Source: Aminobacter sp. J41
GTDB taxonomy: Bacteria > Pseudomonadota > Alphaproteobacteria > Rhizobiales > Rhizobiaceae
Assembly (NCBI RefSeq): GCF_000526635.1
Contig: NZ_JAGL01000001.1
Span: 124,001-188,000, forward strand
DNA length: 64,000 bases
Direction: 5' to 3'
Shown: one piece after another, positions 44,685 to 53,829 of the stretch
Position numbering within the stretch: the first letter of the stretch is position 1
Layout: the number at the start of each line of letters is the position of its first letter
The notes under the pieces: model-generated
Databases searched by the model: none
Seen by the model: only the letters and a program-made list of their open reading frames with translations
Told to the model about the DNA's origin: nothing
Program-made: the position numbers and the translations under genes

Positions 44685-45686
44685 ATGAAGCATTTACTGG
44701 CGACCACCTGTCTGGCTCTCGGGCTGGGCGTTATGGGGGTATCGAGCGCGTCCGCCGAGTGCGGCGACGTGACGATTGCCAGCATGAACTGGCAGAGCGC
44801 CGAGGTACTTGCCGCGGTCGACCAGTTCATCCTTAACAACGGCTATGGCTGCAACGCGCAGATCATCGTCGGCGACACGGTTCCGACCATCACGTCGATG
44901 ATCGAGAAGGGCGAGCCGGACATCGCGCCGGAAGGCTGGATCGACTTCATCCCGGAAGTCGTCAACAAGGGCGTCTCTGAAGGCCGCCTCATCAAGGCTG
45001 CGCTGGCGCTTTCGGACGGCGGCGTTTCCGGCTGGTGGGTGCCGAAGTTCATCGTCGACGAAAATCCCGACATCAAGACGATCGACGACGCGCTGAAGCA
45101 TCCGGAACTGTTCCCGGATCCGGAAGATCCGAGCAAGGGCGCGGTTCACAATGGCCCGCAGGGCTGGGGCGGCACGCTCGTGACCACCCAGTTCTACAAG
45201 GCCTACGGCGCCGAGGAAGCCGGCTTCAACCTCGTCGACACCGGTTCGTCCGCCGGCCTCGACGGCTCGATCGCCCGCGCCTACGAGCGCAAGCAGGGCT
45301 GGATCGGCTACTACTGGGAGCCGACCGCGCTGCTCGGCCGTTACGAGATGGTGAAGCTCGGCCACGGCGTGCCGTTCGACGAGGCTGAGTGGAAGCGCTG
45401 CAACACCGTTGCCGACTGCCCTGACCCGAAGAAGAACGAGTGGCCGGCAGACACGGTCCAGACCCTCGTGACGCCGAAGTTCGCCGAGCGCGCCGGCGAG
45501 GAGATCATGGGCTACCTCAACAACCGTTCCTGGAAGAACGCCACCGTCAACGCGCTGATGGCGTGGATGACCGACAACCAGGCAACCGGTGAGGACGGCG
45601 CCCGCCACTTCCTCGAAAACAATGAGGATGTCTGGACGACGTGGGTGAGCCCGGAGGTTGCCGAGAAGATCAAGGCAGCTCTCTGA
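44685..45686 (+). CDS. Glycine betaine/quaternary amine ABC binding protein
   Basis: A 333-residue periplasmic protein of the OpuAC/ProX family. Residues 1-24 are a signal peptide ending SSASAE. Family landmarks are IASMNWQSAEVLA, IVGDTVPTITSMIEKGEPDIAPEGW (shown by DTVPT and PDIAPEGW), and WIGYYWEPTALLGRYEM with the aromatic residues that cage the ammonium head group. AGGAGG precedes the ATG. The ligand may be glycine betaine, proline betaine or another quaternary amine. Confidence 0.9.
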   Translation: MKHLLATTCLALGLGVMGVSSASAECGDVTIASMNWQSAEVLAAVDQFILNNGYGCNAQIIVGDTVPTITSMIEKGEPDIAPEGWIDFIPEVVNKGVSEGRLIKAALALSDGGVSGWWVPKFIVDENPDIKTIDDALKHPELFPDPEDPSKGAVHNGPQGWGGTLVTTQFYKAYGAEEAGFNLVDTGSSAGLDGSIARAYERKQGWIGYYWEPTALLGRYEMVKLGHGVPFDEAEWKRCNTVADCPDPKKNEWPADTVQTLVTPKFAERAGEEIMGYLNNRSWKNATVNALMAWMTDNQATGEDGARHFLENNEDVWTTWVSPEVAEKIKAAL

Positions 45687-45697
45687 TCGAACTGACC

Positions 45698-45730
45698 GAC
45701 GGCGGATTGTGCCTGGCGCAGTCCGCCGTC
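45698..45730 (+). promoter_or_regulatory. Hairpin between binding-protein and permease genes
   Basis: Nine-base perfect arms GACGGCGGA/TCCGCCGTC around a 15-base loop, 12 bases after the binding-protein stop and with no T-tract. Such structures often protect the upstream mRNA so that binding protein is made in excess over the membrane parts. Confidence 0.55.
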
Positions 45731-45803
45731 TCGCATTCGCATACAAGACTGGCGCACTGGTCCGGCCCGCCATGCGGGCCGGAAGGGCACCGAGGGGATA
45801 TTC

Positions 45804-46691
45804 ATGGACTGGTTCTGGTCTTTCCCGCATCTCAGCGACAATTTCCTGCGCGATATGCGGCGAACCATCGACGACGGCTTTCGCGTCTTCACACGAAACT
45901 ACGGCGACCAGCTGGAAGCGGTGTTTGATCCGCTCCGCGTCTTCCTTGTCTGGGCCGAGCGGCTGATGCTCAACACGCCCTGGCCGATCGTCCTCCTCGT
46001 GATCGCCGCCATTGCCTGGTTCGCCAGCCGCAGCATCTGGATCGTCCTCGGCAGCATGATCACGCTCCTGCTGATCGGCATGTTCGACATGTGGGACGAC
46101 ACGATGCGGACCATCTCGATGATCCTGGTGTGCACGGTGCTGGCCATAGCCCTCGGCATTCCGATCGGCATCCTGATGGCGCGCTCGGATCGCGTCCGCA
46201 ACGTCATCAACCCGATCCTCGACGTCATGCAGACGCTGCCGAGCTTCGTCTACCTGATCCCGGTGGTCATGCTGCTCGGCATCGGCCGCGTGCCGGGCCT
46301 GATCGCGGTGGTGATCTACGCGATCCCGCCCATGATCCGCCTGACCAATCTCGGCATTCGCCTCGTCGACCGCGACGTGCTGGAAGCCGCCGACGCCTTC
46401 GGTTCCTCCAGCTGGCAGAAGCTGAAGAACGTGCAGCTGCCGCTGGCGCTGCCCACCATCATGGCCGGCATCAACCAGACCATCATGATGGCGCTGGCGA
46501 TGGTGGTCATCGCCTCGATGATCGGCGTCCAGGGCCTCGGCCAGCCGGTGCTACGCGCGATCAACAACCAGTATTTCACGCTCGGCATTTTAAACGGCCT
46601 CGCCATCGTCGGCATCGCCATCATTTTCGATCGCGTCAGCCAGGCATTCGGCAAGCGTCTGCAAAAGCATCTGGAAATCGTACATGGCTGA
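45804..46691 (+). CDS. proW: Glycine betaine ABC transporter permease
   Basis: An inner-membrane permease of 295 residues with an amphipathic N-terminal extension (about 1-55) and six or so helices. The EAA loop is seen as LEAADAFGSSSWQKLKNVQL, and QTLPSFVYLIPVVMLLGIG is a ProW/OpuAB landmark. It lies 117 bases after the binding-protein gene, past a hairpin, and overlaps the ATPase gene by 8 bases. Confidence 0.92.
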   Translation: MDWFWSFPHLSDNFLRDMRRTIDDGFRVFTRNYGDQLEAVFDPLRVFLVWAERLMLNTPWPIVLLVIAAIAWFASRSIWIVLGSMITLLLIGMFDMWDDTMRTISMILVCTVLAIALGIPIGILMARSDRVRNVINPILDVMQTLPSFVYLIPVVMLLGIGRVPGLIAVVIYAIPPMIRLTNLGIRLVDRDVLEAADAFGSSSWQKLKNVQLPLALPTIMAGINQTIMMALAMVVIASMIGVQGLGQPVLRAINNQYFTLGILNGLAIVGIAIIFDRVSQAFGKRLQKHLEIVHG

Positions 46692-47727
46692 CCCGCGCAA
46701 CGACCACGGCATCGAGATCAGAGGGCTGTCCAAGATCTTCGGGCCAAAAGCGAACGAGCTCGCCCCCCTGCTCGACCAGGGCATCACCAAGACGGAGCTC
46801 AACGAGAAGTACGGCCACGTCCTTGGCCTCAAGGACATCAACATTGCGATGCCGGCCGGCTGCATCCAGGTCATCATGGGGCTGTCGGGCTCGGGGAAGT
46901 CGACGCTGATCCGCCACATCAACCGGCTGATCGAGCCGACGCGCGGCGAGGTGCTGGTCGGTAACGAGGACGTGGTGAAGATGTCGCCGCGGGAGCTGCG
47001 CGAATTCCGCCGCCACAAGACGGCGATGGTGTTCCAGAAGTTCGCGCTGCTGCCGCATCGCAACGTGCTCGAAAACACTGTCTACGGGCTCGAAATCCAG
47101 GGCGTACCGCGTGCGAAGCAGGTGGAAGCCGCGATGCACTGGCTCTCGCGCGTCGGTCTCAACGGCTTCGAGAAAAGCTATCCGAACCAGCTGTCGGGCG
47201 GCATGCAGCAGCGCGTCGGCCTTGCCCGCGCGCTGACCAACGACGCGCCGATCCTCCTGATGGACGAGGCATTTTCCGCGCTCGACCCGCTGATCCGCGT
47301 GGACATGCAGACGATCCTGCTCGACCTGCAGAAGGAGATCCGCAAGACGATCGTCTTCATCACCCACGACCTCGACGAGGCGCTGCGCCTCGGTGACCGC
47401 ATCGCCATCTTGCGCGACGGCGAGGTGATCCAGCAGGGCACCGGCCAGGAAATCGTGCTGAAGCCGGCGAACGACTACATCATGAGCTTCGTTGAGCATG
47501 TGAACCGCGGCCGCGTGGTCGAGGTACAGACGATCATGACGCCGCTGGCAGCGGGCGAGGCGCCGCAGGGCGTGACGGCGACCGAGGGAACGCTGCTTGA
47601 GGATGCCGCGCGCATCCTGCTGCAGTCCGATACCGACCGGCTCACCGTCGTCTCTGGCGACGGCCGTCCGCTTGGCGTGCTCACCCAGCAGAAGCTGATG
47701 GAGGCAATGGTCACCAAGGTGGCCTAG
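46684..47727 (+). CDS. proV: Glycine betaine ABC transporter ATPase
   Basis: A 347-residue ATPase of the ProV/OpuAA type. The ProV-specific insertion ahead of the P-loop (LLDQGITKTELNEKYGHVLG) is present, Walker A is GLSGSGKST, the signature is LSGGMQQRV and Walker B is ILLMDEAFSALD. The C-terminal 80 residues (LEDAARILLQSDTDRLTVV) look like a single CBS-type module, shorter than the CBS pair of OpuA that senses ionic strength. Confidence 0.92.
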   Translation: MADPRNDHGIEIRGLSKIFGPKANELAPLLDQGITKTELNEKYGHVLGLKDINIAMPAGCIQVIMGLSGSGKSTLIRHINRLIEPTRGEVLVGNEDVVKMSPRELREFRRHKTAMVFQKFALLPHRNVLENTVYGLEIQGVPRAKQVEAAMHWLSRVGLNGFEKSYPNQLSGGMQQRVGLARALTNDAPILLMDEAFSALDPLIRVDMQTILLDLQKEIRKTIVFITHDLDEALRLGDRIAILRDGEVIQQGTGQEIVLKPANDYIMSFVEHVNRGRVVEVQTIMTPLAAGEAPQGVTATEGTLLEDAARILLQSDTDRLTVVSGDGRPLGVLTQQKLMEAMVTKVA

Positions 47728-47805
47728 CGCTCGCTGCGATCCCGGCCATTGCCGGCGGGCGGCGAAGCCGCTACGCCAGAGCAAACCCGGGATCGGCAGA
47801 AACCC

Positions 47806-48702
47806 ATGACGGCAAACTATCGCGGCGCGCTCTACATGACGCTCGCCATGTTCCTCTTCGCGCTGGAGGACATGGCGCTCAAGGCCGCCGTGCGCGACGT
47901 GCCGGTCGGCCAGGCGATCCTGATCTTCGGCATCGCCGGCACGCTCGTCTTCATGGCGATCGCGCTTGCCAACGCGCAGAAGCCGTTTCATCCCGCCGTT
48001 ACCTCGCGGCTGATGCTGCTGCGCTCGGCAAGCGAGATCTGCGGCCGGCTGTTCTATTCCGTCGCTATCGCGCTCACCGCGCTGTCGAGCGTCTCGGCAA
48101 TCCTGCAGGCAACGCCGCTGATCGTAGCGCTTGGCGCGGTCCTCTTCTTCAACGAGCGCGTCGGCCTTGGCCGCTGGATCTGGATCTTCGTCGGCTTCAT
48201 CGGTGTCCTGCTGATCCTCAAGCCCAGCAGTGAGGGCTTCGATTTCGCCTCTATCTTCGCCGTGCTCGGCACGCTCGGCTTCGCCGGCCGCGACCTGGCC
48301 ACGCGCGCCAGCCCCGTCTCGATGTCGACGGCGCAGCTTGGTGTGCTTGGCTTCGTGGTACTGACGGTCTCCGGCCTCATCCTCATCGCCTGGACCGGCG
48401 GCGAGATGGTGTGGCCGCCGCTGCGCGCCTGGGCCCTGCTTGCGCTGACGACCACCGTCGGCTGCGCCGCCTATGGCGCGCTCACCCGGGCAATGCGCAC
48501 CGGGGATGTTTCCGTCGTGGCACCCTTCCGCTATTCGCGACTGCTCTTTGCCTTCATCCTCGGCATTGTCGTCTTCAACGAGAGCCCGGATCTTCTCACC
48601 TATATTGGCGGCATCATCGTCGTCCTGAGCGGCATCGCCCTGTTGCGCAGCGGAAAATCTTCCCGTAGGGAAGCGGCCGCAACGCACAGCTCTTTAAAAT
48701 AA
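47806..48702 (+). CDS. EamA/DMT family permease
   Basis: An inner-membrane drug/metabolite transporter superfamily protein of 298 residues with ten predicted helices in two EamA repeats (AVRDVPVGQAILIFGIAGTL in the first, ATRASPVSMSTAQLGVLGFV in the second). Substrate unknown. The start MTANYRG at 47806 gives the usual short cytoplasmic N-terminus; codons further upstream are not supported. It stands alone between proV and ohrR. Confidence 0.88.
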   Translation: MTANYRGALYMTLAMFLFALEDMALKAAVRDVPVGQAILIFGIAGTLVFMAIALANAQKPFHPAVTSRLMLLRSASEICGRLFYSVAIALTALSSVSAILQATPLIVALGAVLFFNERVGLGRWIWIFVGFIGVLLILKPSSEGFDFASIFAVLGTLGFAGRDLATRASPVSMSTAQLGVLGFVVLTVSGLILIAWTGGEMVWPPLRAWALLALTTTVGCAAYGALTRAMRTGDVSVVAPFRYSRLLFAFILGIVVFNESPDLLTYIGGIIVVLSGIALLRSGKSSRREAAATHSSLK

Positions 48703-48772
48703 TTCTTATCGTAATATATGTGTGTTGCTGAAATGGCGGCCTTCGGGCCGAGGGAAGGAAAGGCAACACGTA

Positions 48773-49252
48773 ATGGGCATTGAGCCAAAGGGGCCGGCAC
48801 CACTCGACGACCAACTCTGCTATGCGATCTACTCCGCCGGCATGGCTATCCAGCGCGTCTACAAGCCGCTGCTGGACCAGTTGGGACTGACCTACCCGCA
48901 ATATCTCGTCCTCAACGTGCTGTGGCGCCGCGACGAACAGACGGTCGGCGTCATCGCCGAACAGCTGGCGCTGGAATCGAGCACGCTGACGCCGCTCCTG
49001 AAGCGCCTCGAGGCCGCGGGACTGGTGCGCCGCACCCGCAATCCGCAAAACGAACGCCAGGTGGTGATCGGCCTTACCGACCAGGGCCGCGCGATGCGCC
49101 TGCAGGCCGGCTGCCTCGGCGCCTCGCTGCTCGAAGCCTCCGGCAGATCGGCGGAAGAGCTCGCAAGGCTCAACAAGGAGGTCAAGCAGCTGCGCGATAC
49201 GCTCTACGAGCATATCGGCGGCTGGTGCCTCGTTCGCCAGAACGGCGACTGA
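48773..49252 (+). CDS. ohrR: Organic-peroxide-sensing MarR family regulator (OhrR type)
   Basis: A 159-residue winged-helix repressor. The reactive cysteine of OhrR is present as Cys16 (LDDQLCYAIYSAG). The matching YKPLLDQLGLTYPQYLVL and SSTLTPLLKRLEAAGLV segments support the assignment over general MarR. Oxidation of that Cys by organic hydroperoxides would release DNA. Usually ohr is next to ohrR, but no ohr gene lies here; the upstream gene is a DMT permease. GGAAAGG precedes the ATG at 48773. Confidence 0.87.
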   Translation: MGIEPKGPAPLDDQLCYAIYSAGMAIQRVYKPLLDQLGLTYPQYLVLNVLWRRDEQTVGVIAEQLALESSTLTPLLKRLEAAGLVRRTRNPQNERQVVIGLTDQGRAMRLQAGCLGASLLEASGRSAEELARLNKEVKQLRDTLYEHIGGWCLVRQNGD

Positions 49253-49256
49253 CGCC

Positions 49257-49606
49257 TCAGGCGCCGTGGACGAGCTGACTGTCCTGCGGCGCCTCCTCGC
49301 GGCGCTCGTTCAGGCCATAGTCGCGGATGACCGAGGCAATGCGCAGCCGGTAGCCCGCAAAGATGCCGCCGCGCCCGGCCCGCTGCGCCTGCCGATGCTC
49401 TTCCGTGTTGCGCCAGGCGGCGACTGCCGCCTCGTCGCGCCAGAATGACAGCGAAAGGATCCGCTTCGGATCGGCAAGGCTCTGGAACCGCTCGATCGAG
49501 ATGAAGCCGTCGATGCCGTCGAGCATCGGCCTCAAATCCGCGGCGATGCCGAGATAGGCGTCGCCTTGCCCTCGGCGGGCTCCACCTCGAATATCACCGC
49601 AATCAT
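49257..49606 (-). pseudogene. Antibiotic biosynthesis monooxygenase-domain gene with a one-base frameshift
   Basis: Read from the ATG at 49606 (behind GGGAGGGG) the protein starts MIAVIFEVEPAEGK. It then stops after 24 codons. In the next frame it continues GDAYLGIAADLRPMLDG, RFQSLADPKRILSLSFWRDE and YRLRIASVIRDYGL to 49257. Together these make a typical ABM (ferredoxin-like dimeric) protein of about 116 residues. One G is missing in the GGCAAGGCGAC stretch near 49566-49572. The gene is inactive unless this is a sequencing indel. Confidence 0.82.
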
Positions 49607-49722
49607 CTTCCCCTCCCTGAACGCGTTCCTCGGCGCCATCATGCAGGCAATGCGCCCGCGTGGCGAGGGCATGTTTCGGGTCGCTCCGGGTGCGACCTTG
49701 CGCCCCTGCGACAGCGCCCGCT

Positions 49723-49751
49723 TTGACGCGGTCGTTCTTCCGCCCTATCGT
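49723..49751 (+). promoter_or_regulatory. Putative cydAB promoter
   Basis: TTGACG (49723-49728) and TATCGT (49746-49751) are 17 bases apart. The cydA ATG is 33 bases further on, behind GGAG at 49774-49777. No FNR/FixK box (TTGAT-N4-ATCAA) was seen. Confidence 0.5.
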
Positions 49752-49784
49752 TCCCTTACGGAATGAGGAACACGGAGCACCGTA

Positions 49785-51149
49785 ATGGACGCACTGATGC
49801 TTTCCCGACTGCAGTTTGCGGCCAACATCTCGTTCCACATTCTCTTTCCGACCATCACCATCACGCTCGGCTGGGTGCTTCTCTATTTCAAGCTGCGCTA
49901 CAACGCGACCGGCGACGGCGCCTGGATGCGGGCCTATTTCTTCTGGGTGAAGGTCTTTGCGCTGTCCTTCGCGCTCGGTGTCGTTACCGGCGTGACGATG
50001 ACCTTCCAGTTCGGCACCAACTGGCCCGGCTTCATGGAGCATGTCGGCAACATCGCCGGCCCGCTGCTCGCCTATGAGATCCTGACCGCGTTCTTCCTCG
50101 AGGCGGTGTTCCTCGGCATCATGCTGTTCGGCTTCCGCCGCGTGTCGAACTTCGTGCACACGCTGGCGACGGTGTTGGTTGCCGCCGGCACGACGCTTTC
50201 CGCCTTCTGGATTCTCGCTTTGAATTCGTGGATGCAGACGCCCGCCGGCTTCGAAATGATCGACGGCGTTGCCCATCCGACCGACTGGTGGGACGTGATC
50301 CTCAACCCGTCCTTCCCCTACCGGCTCGTCCACATGCTGCTGGCCTCGGGCCTCACCGTCTCGTTCCTGATCGCCGGCATGTCGGCGCTGCGCTTCCTCG
50401 CCGGCGACCGTTCGGAATCGATGTGGAAGGCACTGCGTACCGGCGTCTTCCTCGGCGCAACGCTCATCCCGATCCAGATCTTCGTCGGCGACATGCACGG
50501 CCTCAACACGCTGGAGCACCAGCCGCAGAAGATCGCGGCGATGGAGGCCAACTGGGAAACGCGGGGCAACGTGCCGCTGGTGCTGTTCGCCTGGCCGGAC
50601 GAGGAAGCGCGCGAAAACCGCTACGAGATCGCAGTGCCCGGCGGCGCGAGCCTCATCCTGCGCCACCATGTCGACGGCGTGGTGCCCGGCCTCAACGACT
50701 TCGAGGGCAACCACCCGCCGGTCGCGCCCGTCTTCTTCTCCTTCCGCGTCATGGTCGGCGTCGGCGTGCTGATGCTGCTCCTGTCGTGGACGGCCGCCTT
50801 CTTCCTGTGGCGCCGGGACACGCTGCCGCGCGCCGTCGCACTTGCCTATGCGCCGATGGCTTTTTCCGGATGGGTGGCGACACTTGCCGGCTGGTACACG
50901 ACCGAGATCGGCCGCCAGCCATGGCTGGTGACCGGCGTTCTGCGCACCGCCGATGCGGTCGGGCCGGTGCCGGCGGCGCATGTCGGCTTCACGCTGACCG
51001 TCTACGTGCTCCTCTACATCGTGCTGATGGTGGTCTATCTCGGCGTGCTGACCTACCTTGCGGTCAAGGCCGCGCGTGACGGCGACAAAACCCCGCTCCC
51101 GGGCGTCGAGGACCACGCCCTGTCACAACCGATGCAGGCGGAGGGGTAA
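49785..51149 (+). CDS. cydA: Cytochrome bd ubiquinol oxidase subunit I (CioA-like)
   Basis: The quinol-oxidising, haem-carrying subunit of a terminal oxidase, 454 residues and about nine helices. The haem b595 ligand His18 (NISFHILFP), the haem b558 region His (YRLVHMLLASG), the quinol-loop Lys and Glu (HQPQKIAAMEA) and the GRQPW motif are all visible. The Q-loop is short, as in the cyanide-insensitive CioA group. It reduces oxygen to water with quinol at high affinity and pairs with CydB 4 bases downstream. Confidence 0.95.
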   Translation: MDALMLSRLQFAANISFHILFPTITITLGWVLLYFKLRYNATGDGAWMRAYFFWVKVFALSFALGVVTGVTMTFQFGTNWPGFMEHVGNIAGPLLAYEILTAFFLEAVFLGIMLFGFRRVSNFVHTLATVLVAAGTTLSAFWILALNSWMQTPAGFEMIDGVAHPTDWWDVILNPSFPYRLVHMLLASGLTVSFLIAGMSALRFLAGDRSESMWKALRTGVFLGATLIPIQIFVGDMHGLNTLEHQPQKIAAMEANWETRGNVPLVLFAWPDEEARENRYEIAVPGGASLILRHHVDGVVPGLNDFEGNHPPVAPVFFSFRVMVGVGVLMLLLSWTAAFFLWRRDTLPRAVALAYAPMAFSGWVATLAGWYTTEIGRQPWLVTGVLRTADAVGPVPAAHVGFTLTVYVLLYIVLMVVYLGVLTYLAVKAARDGDKTPLPGVEDHALSQPMQAEG

Positions 51150-51153
51150 GCCC

Positions 51154-52158
51154 ATGACCTACGACTGGAACTTCCTGCTGCCGCTGATATTCGCCGGGCT
51201 GATGGGCGTGGCGATCCTCGTCTACGTCATCCTCGACGGGTTCGACCTCGGCATCGGCATCCTGTTTGCGGTCGCCGAGGACGACGAGAAGGACCGGATG
51301 ATCGCGGCGATCGGGCCGTTCTGGGATGCCAACGAGACCTGGCTGGTGCTGGCCGCCGGGCTTTTGCTCGCGGCGTTCCCGCTGGCGCACGGGGTGATCC
51401 TGACCGCGCTGTACCTTCCGGTCTTCGCGCTGCTGTTCGGGCTAATTCTGCGCGGGATTGCCTTCGACTTCCGGGCCAAGGTGCCGCTGCGCCACAAGCG
51501 TCGCTGGAACACGCTGTTCTTCATCGGCTCGCTGATCGCCTCGCTGGCGCAAGGCTACATGCTCGGCGTCTACGTGCTGGGGCTGGAAACGGGCGCGGGT
51601 GCGATCGGCTTCGGCCTCCTTGTCGCGCTCTGCCTTGCCGCTTCCTACGCGGCGATGGGCGCGGCATGGCTGATCTACAAGACGGAAGGGGAGCTGCAGC
51701 TGAAGGCCGTACGGTTCCTGCGCCAGGCGCTGATCTTCACCGTCGTTGGCATGGTGGCGGTATCGCTGGCCACTCCTTTTGCCAGCGCGCGCATCTACGA
51801 AAAATGGTTCAGCTGGCCGCAGATCGCGCTGCTGGCGCCGCTGCCGATCCTGACCGGAATCGTCTTTCTGCTCTTGTGGCGGCTGTCGTTCCGGATGCCG
51901 GCGCCCGGCGACCAGCACGCGCTGACGCCTTTCCTGGCGCTGGCGGCAATCTTCGCGTTCGGCTTTGCCGGCCTTGCCTACTCGTTCTACCCGTATGTCG
52001 TGCCCGACCGGCTGACGATCTGGGAGGCGGCGGCGGCACCAGGCAGCCTTGCCATCATCCTCGCAGGAACCGCGATCACCCTGCCGATCATGATCGGCGC
52101 CTCGTTCTACGTCTACCGCGTCTTCGGCGGCAAGGCGACGGACCTCAGCTACGACTGA
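51154..52158 (+). CDS. cydB: Cytochrome bd ubiquinol oxidase subunit II (CioB-like)
   Basis: The structural partner of CydA, 334 residues with eight hydrophobic helices. VILDGFDLGIGILF near residue 25 and WDANETWLVLAAG (haem-contact region) are the CydB landmarks. The frame is open upstream into cydA, but the ATG at 51154 behind GGAGGGG gives the family N-terminus MTYDWNFLLP. No cydX-like small gene is visible after it. Confidence 0.95.
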   Translation: MTYDWNFLLPLIFAGLMGVAILVYVILDGFDLGIGILFAVAEDDEKDRMIAAIGPFWDANETWLVLAAGLLLAAFPLAHGVILTALYLPVFALLFGLILRGIAFDFRAKVPLRHKRRWNTLFFIGSLIASLAQGYMLGVYVLGLETGAGAIGFGLLVALCLAASYAAMGAAWLIYKTEGELQLKAVRFLRQALIFTVVGMVAVSLATPFASARIYEKWFSWPQIALLAPLPILTGIVFLLLWRLSFRMPAPGDQHALTPFLALAAIFAFGFAGLAYSFYPYVVPDRLTIWEAAAAPGSLAIILAGTAITLPIMIGASFYVYRVFGGKATDLSYD

Positions 52159-52182
52159 GGGCTGGCCGCCCTCGGGCCCGCC

Positions 52183-53721
52183 TCAGTCCATGTGAGCGGC
52201 GGCGGGAGCCCCCGCAGGCGCGGCCTTCGGCTTGCGCAGGAACAGGGCGAGCGGAATCGCGGCGAGCGTGACGATCATCATCAGCTTGAAGTCGTCGATG
52301 TAGGAAATCATCAGCGCCTGCTGGTTGACGAGGTTGTCGAGCGTCGACAGGGCAGTGAGATCACCGCGCGCCGCCGCCGGGGAGAGCGCCTGCAGCACCG
52401 GATTGTTCGGGTTGATGTTCGCCGACAGTTCCAAATGGTTGATCTGCAGATTGCGGGTGAGCAACGCGGTAACGATTGAAATGCCAATCGACGAGCCCAT
52501 GTTACGCACCAGGCTGAAGAGGGCGGCCGCGTCGGTGCGGAAGCGCGGCTCGAGCGTCGCGAACGCCACCGTCGACAGCGGCACGAAGACGAGGCCCAGG
52601 CCCAGCCCCTGCACCACGCCGGTGGTGAGGATCAGGGTGTCGTCCATCTGCGGCGTGAAGCCGGTCATCTCGTAGAGCGACCACGAGGTGAGCGCGAGGC
52701 CCGCCACGACGAGAATGCGCGCGTCGACGAGGCGCACCAGCTTGCCGACCAGCAGCATCGAAATCATCGTGCCGACGCCGCGCGGGGCCATGACCATGCC
52801 CGTCAGGATCGTCGGGTGGTTGAACAGCCGCGACAGCATCGGCGGCAGCAGAGCCATCGAGGCAAGCAGCACGATGCCAATGATGAAGATGAAGATCAGG
52901 CCGGTGACGAAGTTGCGGTCGGCGAAAATCTTCGGGTCGATGAAGGTGTCCCTGCCGGTAAAGAGATGCACCGTGAACACCCAGAAGCCGGTGATGGCGA
53001 GGCCAAGCTCGATCCAGATCTCGGTTGCCTGGAACCAGTCGACCTCCGCGCCGCGGTCGAGCATCATCTGCAGCGCGCCGACGCCGAACGACAGCATCGC
53101 AAAGCCGAACAGGTCGAAGCCGCGGGGCCGCGCCGCCGCGCGCGGCAGATAGGCGGCGCAGCCGGCAAGCGCGAGCAGACCAACCGGCAGATTGATGAAG
53201 AACACCCAGCGCCAGTTGGCGACCTCGGTCAGCCAGCCGCCGAGCGTCGGGCCGATGATCGGGCCGACCATGATGCCGGCGCCCCAGACGGCCATCGCCT
53301 GTCCGTGCCGCTCCTTCGGGTTGATGTCGAGGAGGAACGACTGCGACAGCGGCACGATCGCCGCGCCGAACAGGCCCTGCAGGATGCGGAACACGACCAT
53401 CGAGGTCAGGCTCCACGACAGGCCGCACAGCATCGAGGTGATGGTGAAGCCGACGATGGAGACGAGGAACAGTTCACGCTTGCCGAAGCGGTCGGACAAC
53501 CAGCCGGTCACCGGGGTCATGATCGCCGCGGCGACGATGTAGGAGGTCAGCACCCAGTTGATGGTGTCCTGGCTGGCGCCAAGGTCGCCGGTCATGTTGG
53601 GCAGGGCGACGTTGGCGATCGTGGTGTCGAGCACCTGCATGATCGTTGCCGCCATGATCGACAGGGTGATCAGGCCGCGATGCGGAAATTCTGCCTGGGA
53701 TGTTGCGGCGGCGGTTGCCAT
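52183..53721 (-). CDS. emrB: DHA2 family multidrug efflux transporter (EmrB type)
   Basis: A proton-driven inner-membrane exporter of 512 residues with 14 predicted helices. Motif A is GWLSDRFGKRELFLVS, the first helix contains LDTTIANVALPNM (the DHA2 motif D-type acid), and motif C-like AVWGAGIMVGPIIGPTLGGW is at about 145-164. It works with the HlyD-type adaptor encoded 108 bases upstream and a TolC-like channel elsewhere. Substrates are probably hydrophobic toxicants. Confidence 0.93.
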   Translation of the reverse strand: MATAAATSQAEFPHRGLITLSIMAATIMQVLDTTIANVALPNMTGDLGASQDTINWVLTSYIVAAAIMTPVTGWLSDRFGKRELFLVSIVGFTITSMLCGLSWSLTSMVVFRILQGLFGAAIVPLSQSFLLDINPKERHGQAMAVWGAGIMVGPIIGPTLGGWLTEVANWRWVFFINLPVGLLALAGCAAYLPRAAARPRGFDLFGFAMLSFGVGALQMMLDRGAEVDWFQATEIWIELGLAITGFWVFTVHLFTGRDTFIDPKIFADRNFVTGLIFIFIIGIVLLASMALLPPMLSRLFNHPTILTGMVMAPRGVGTMISMLLVGKLVRLVDARILVVAGLALTSWSLYEMTGFTPQMDDTLILTTGVVQGLGLGLVFVPLSTVAFATLEPRFRTDAAALFSLVRNMGSSIGISIVTALLTRNLQINHLELSANINPNNPVLQALSPAAARGDLTALSTLDNLVNQQALMISYIDDFKLMMIVTLAAIPLALFLRKPKAAPAGAPAAAHMD

Positions 53722-53829
53722 CGGAAAAACCTTCAGCGCTGCCCGCTATGGGCAGGACGGCCATGCCGGCCGGACGATTGCTGGCGGGCCGCCCGGAAGG
53801 CGCGGCCCGGTTGGTGCGTCAGGGTTGGG

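Noticed and set aside
46636-48687. 683-codon minus-strand frame opposite proV and the DMT permease
   Set aside because: Spans two supported genes and the gap between them; composition typical of a shadow.
49607-51116. Minus-strand frame opposite cydA continuing from the ABM-domain gene
   Set aside because: It is in frame with the 3' part of the ABM gene only because of the frameshift; the upstream portion is antisense to cydA.
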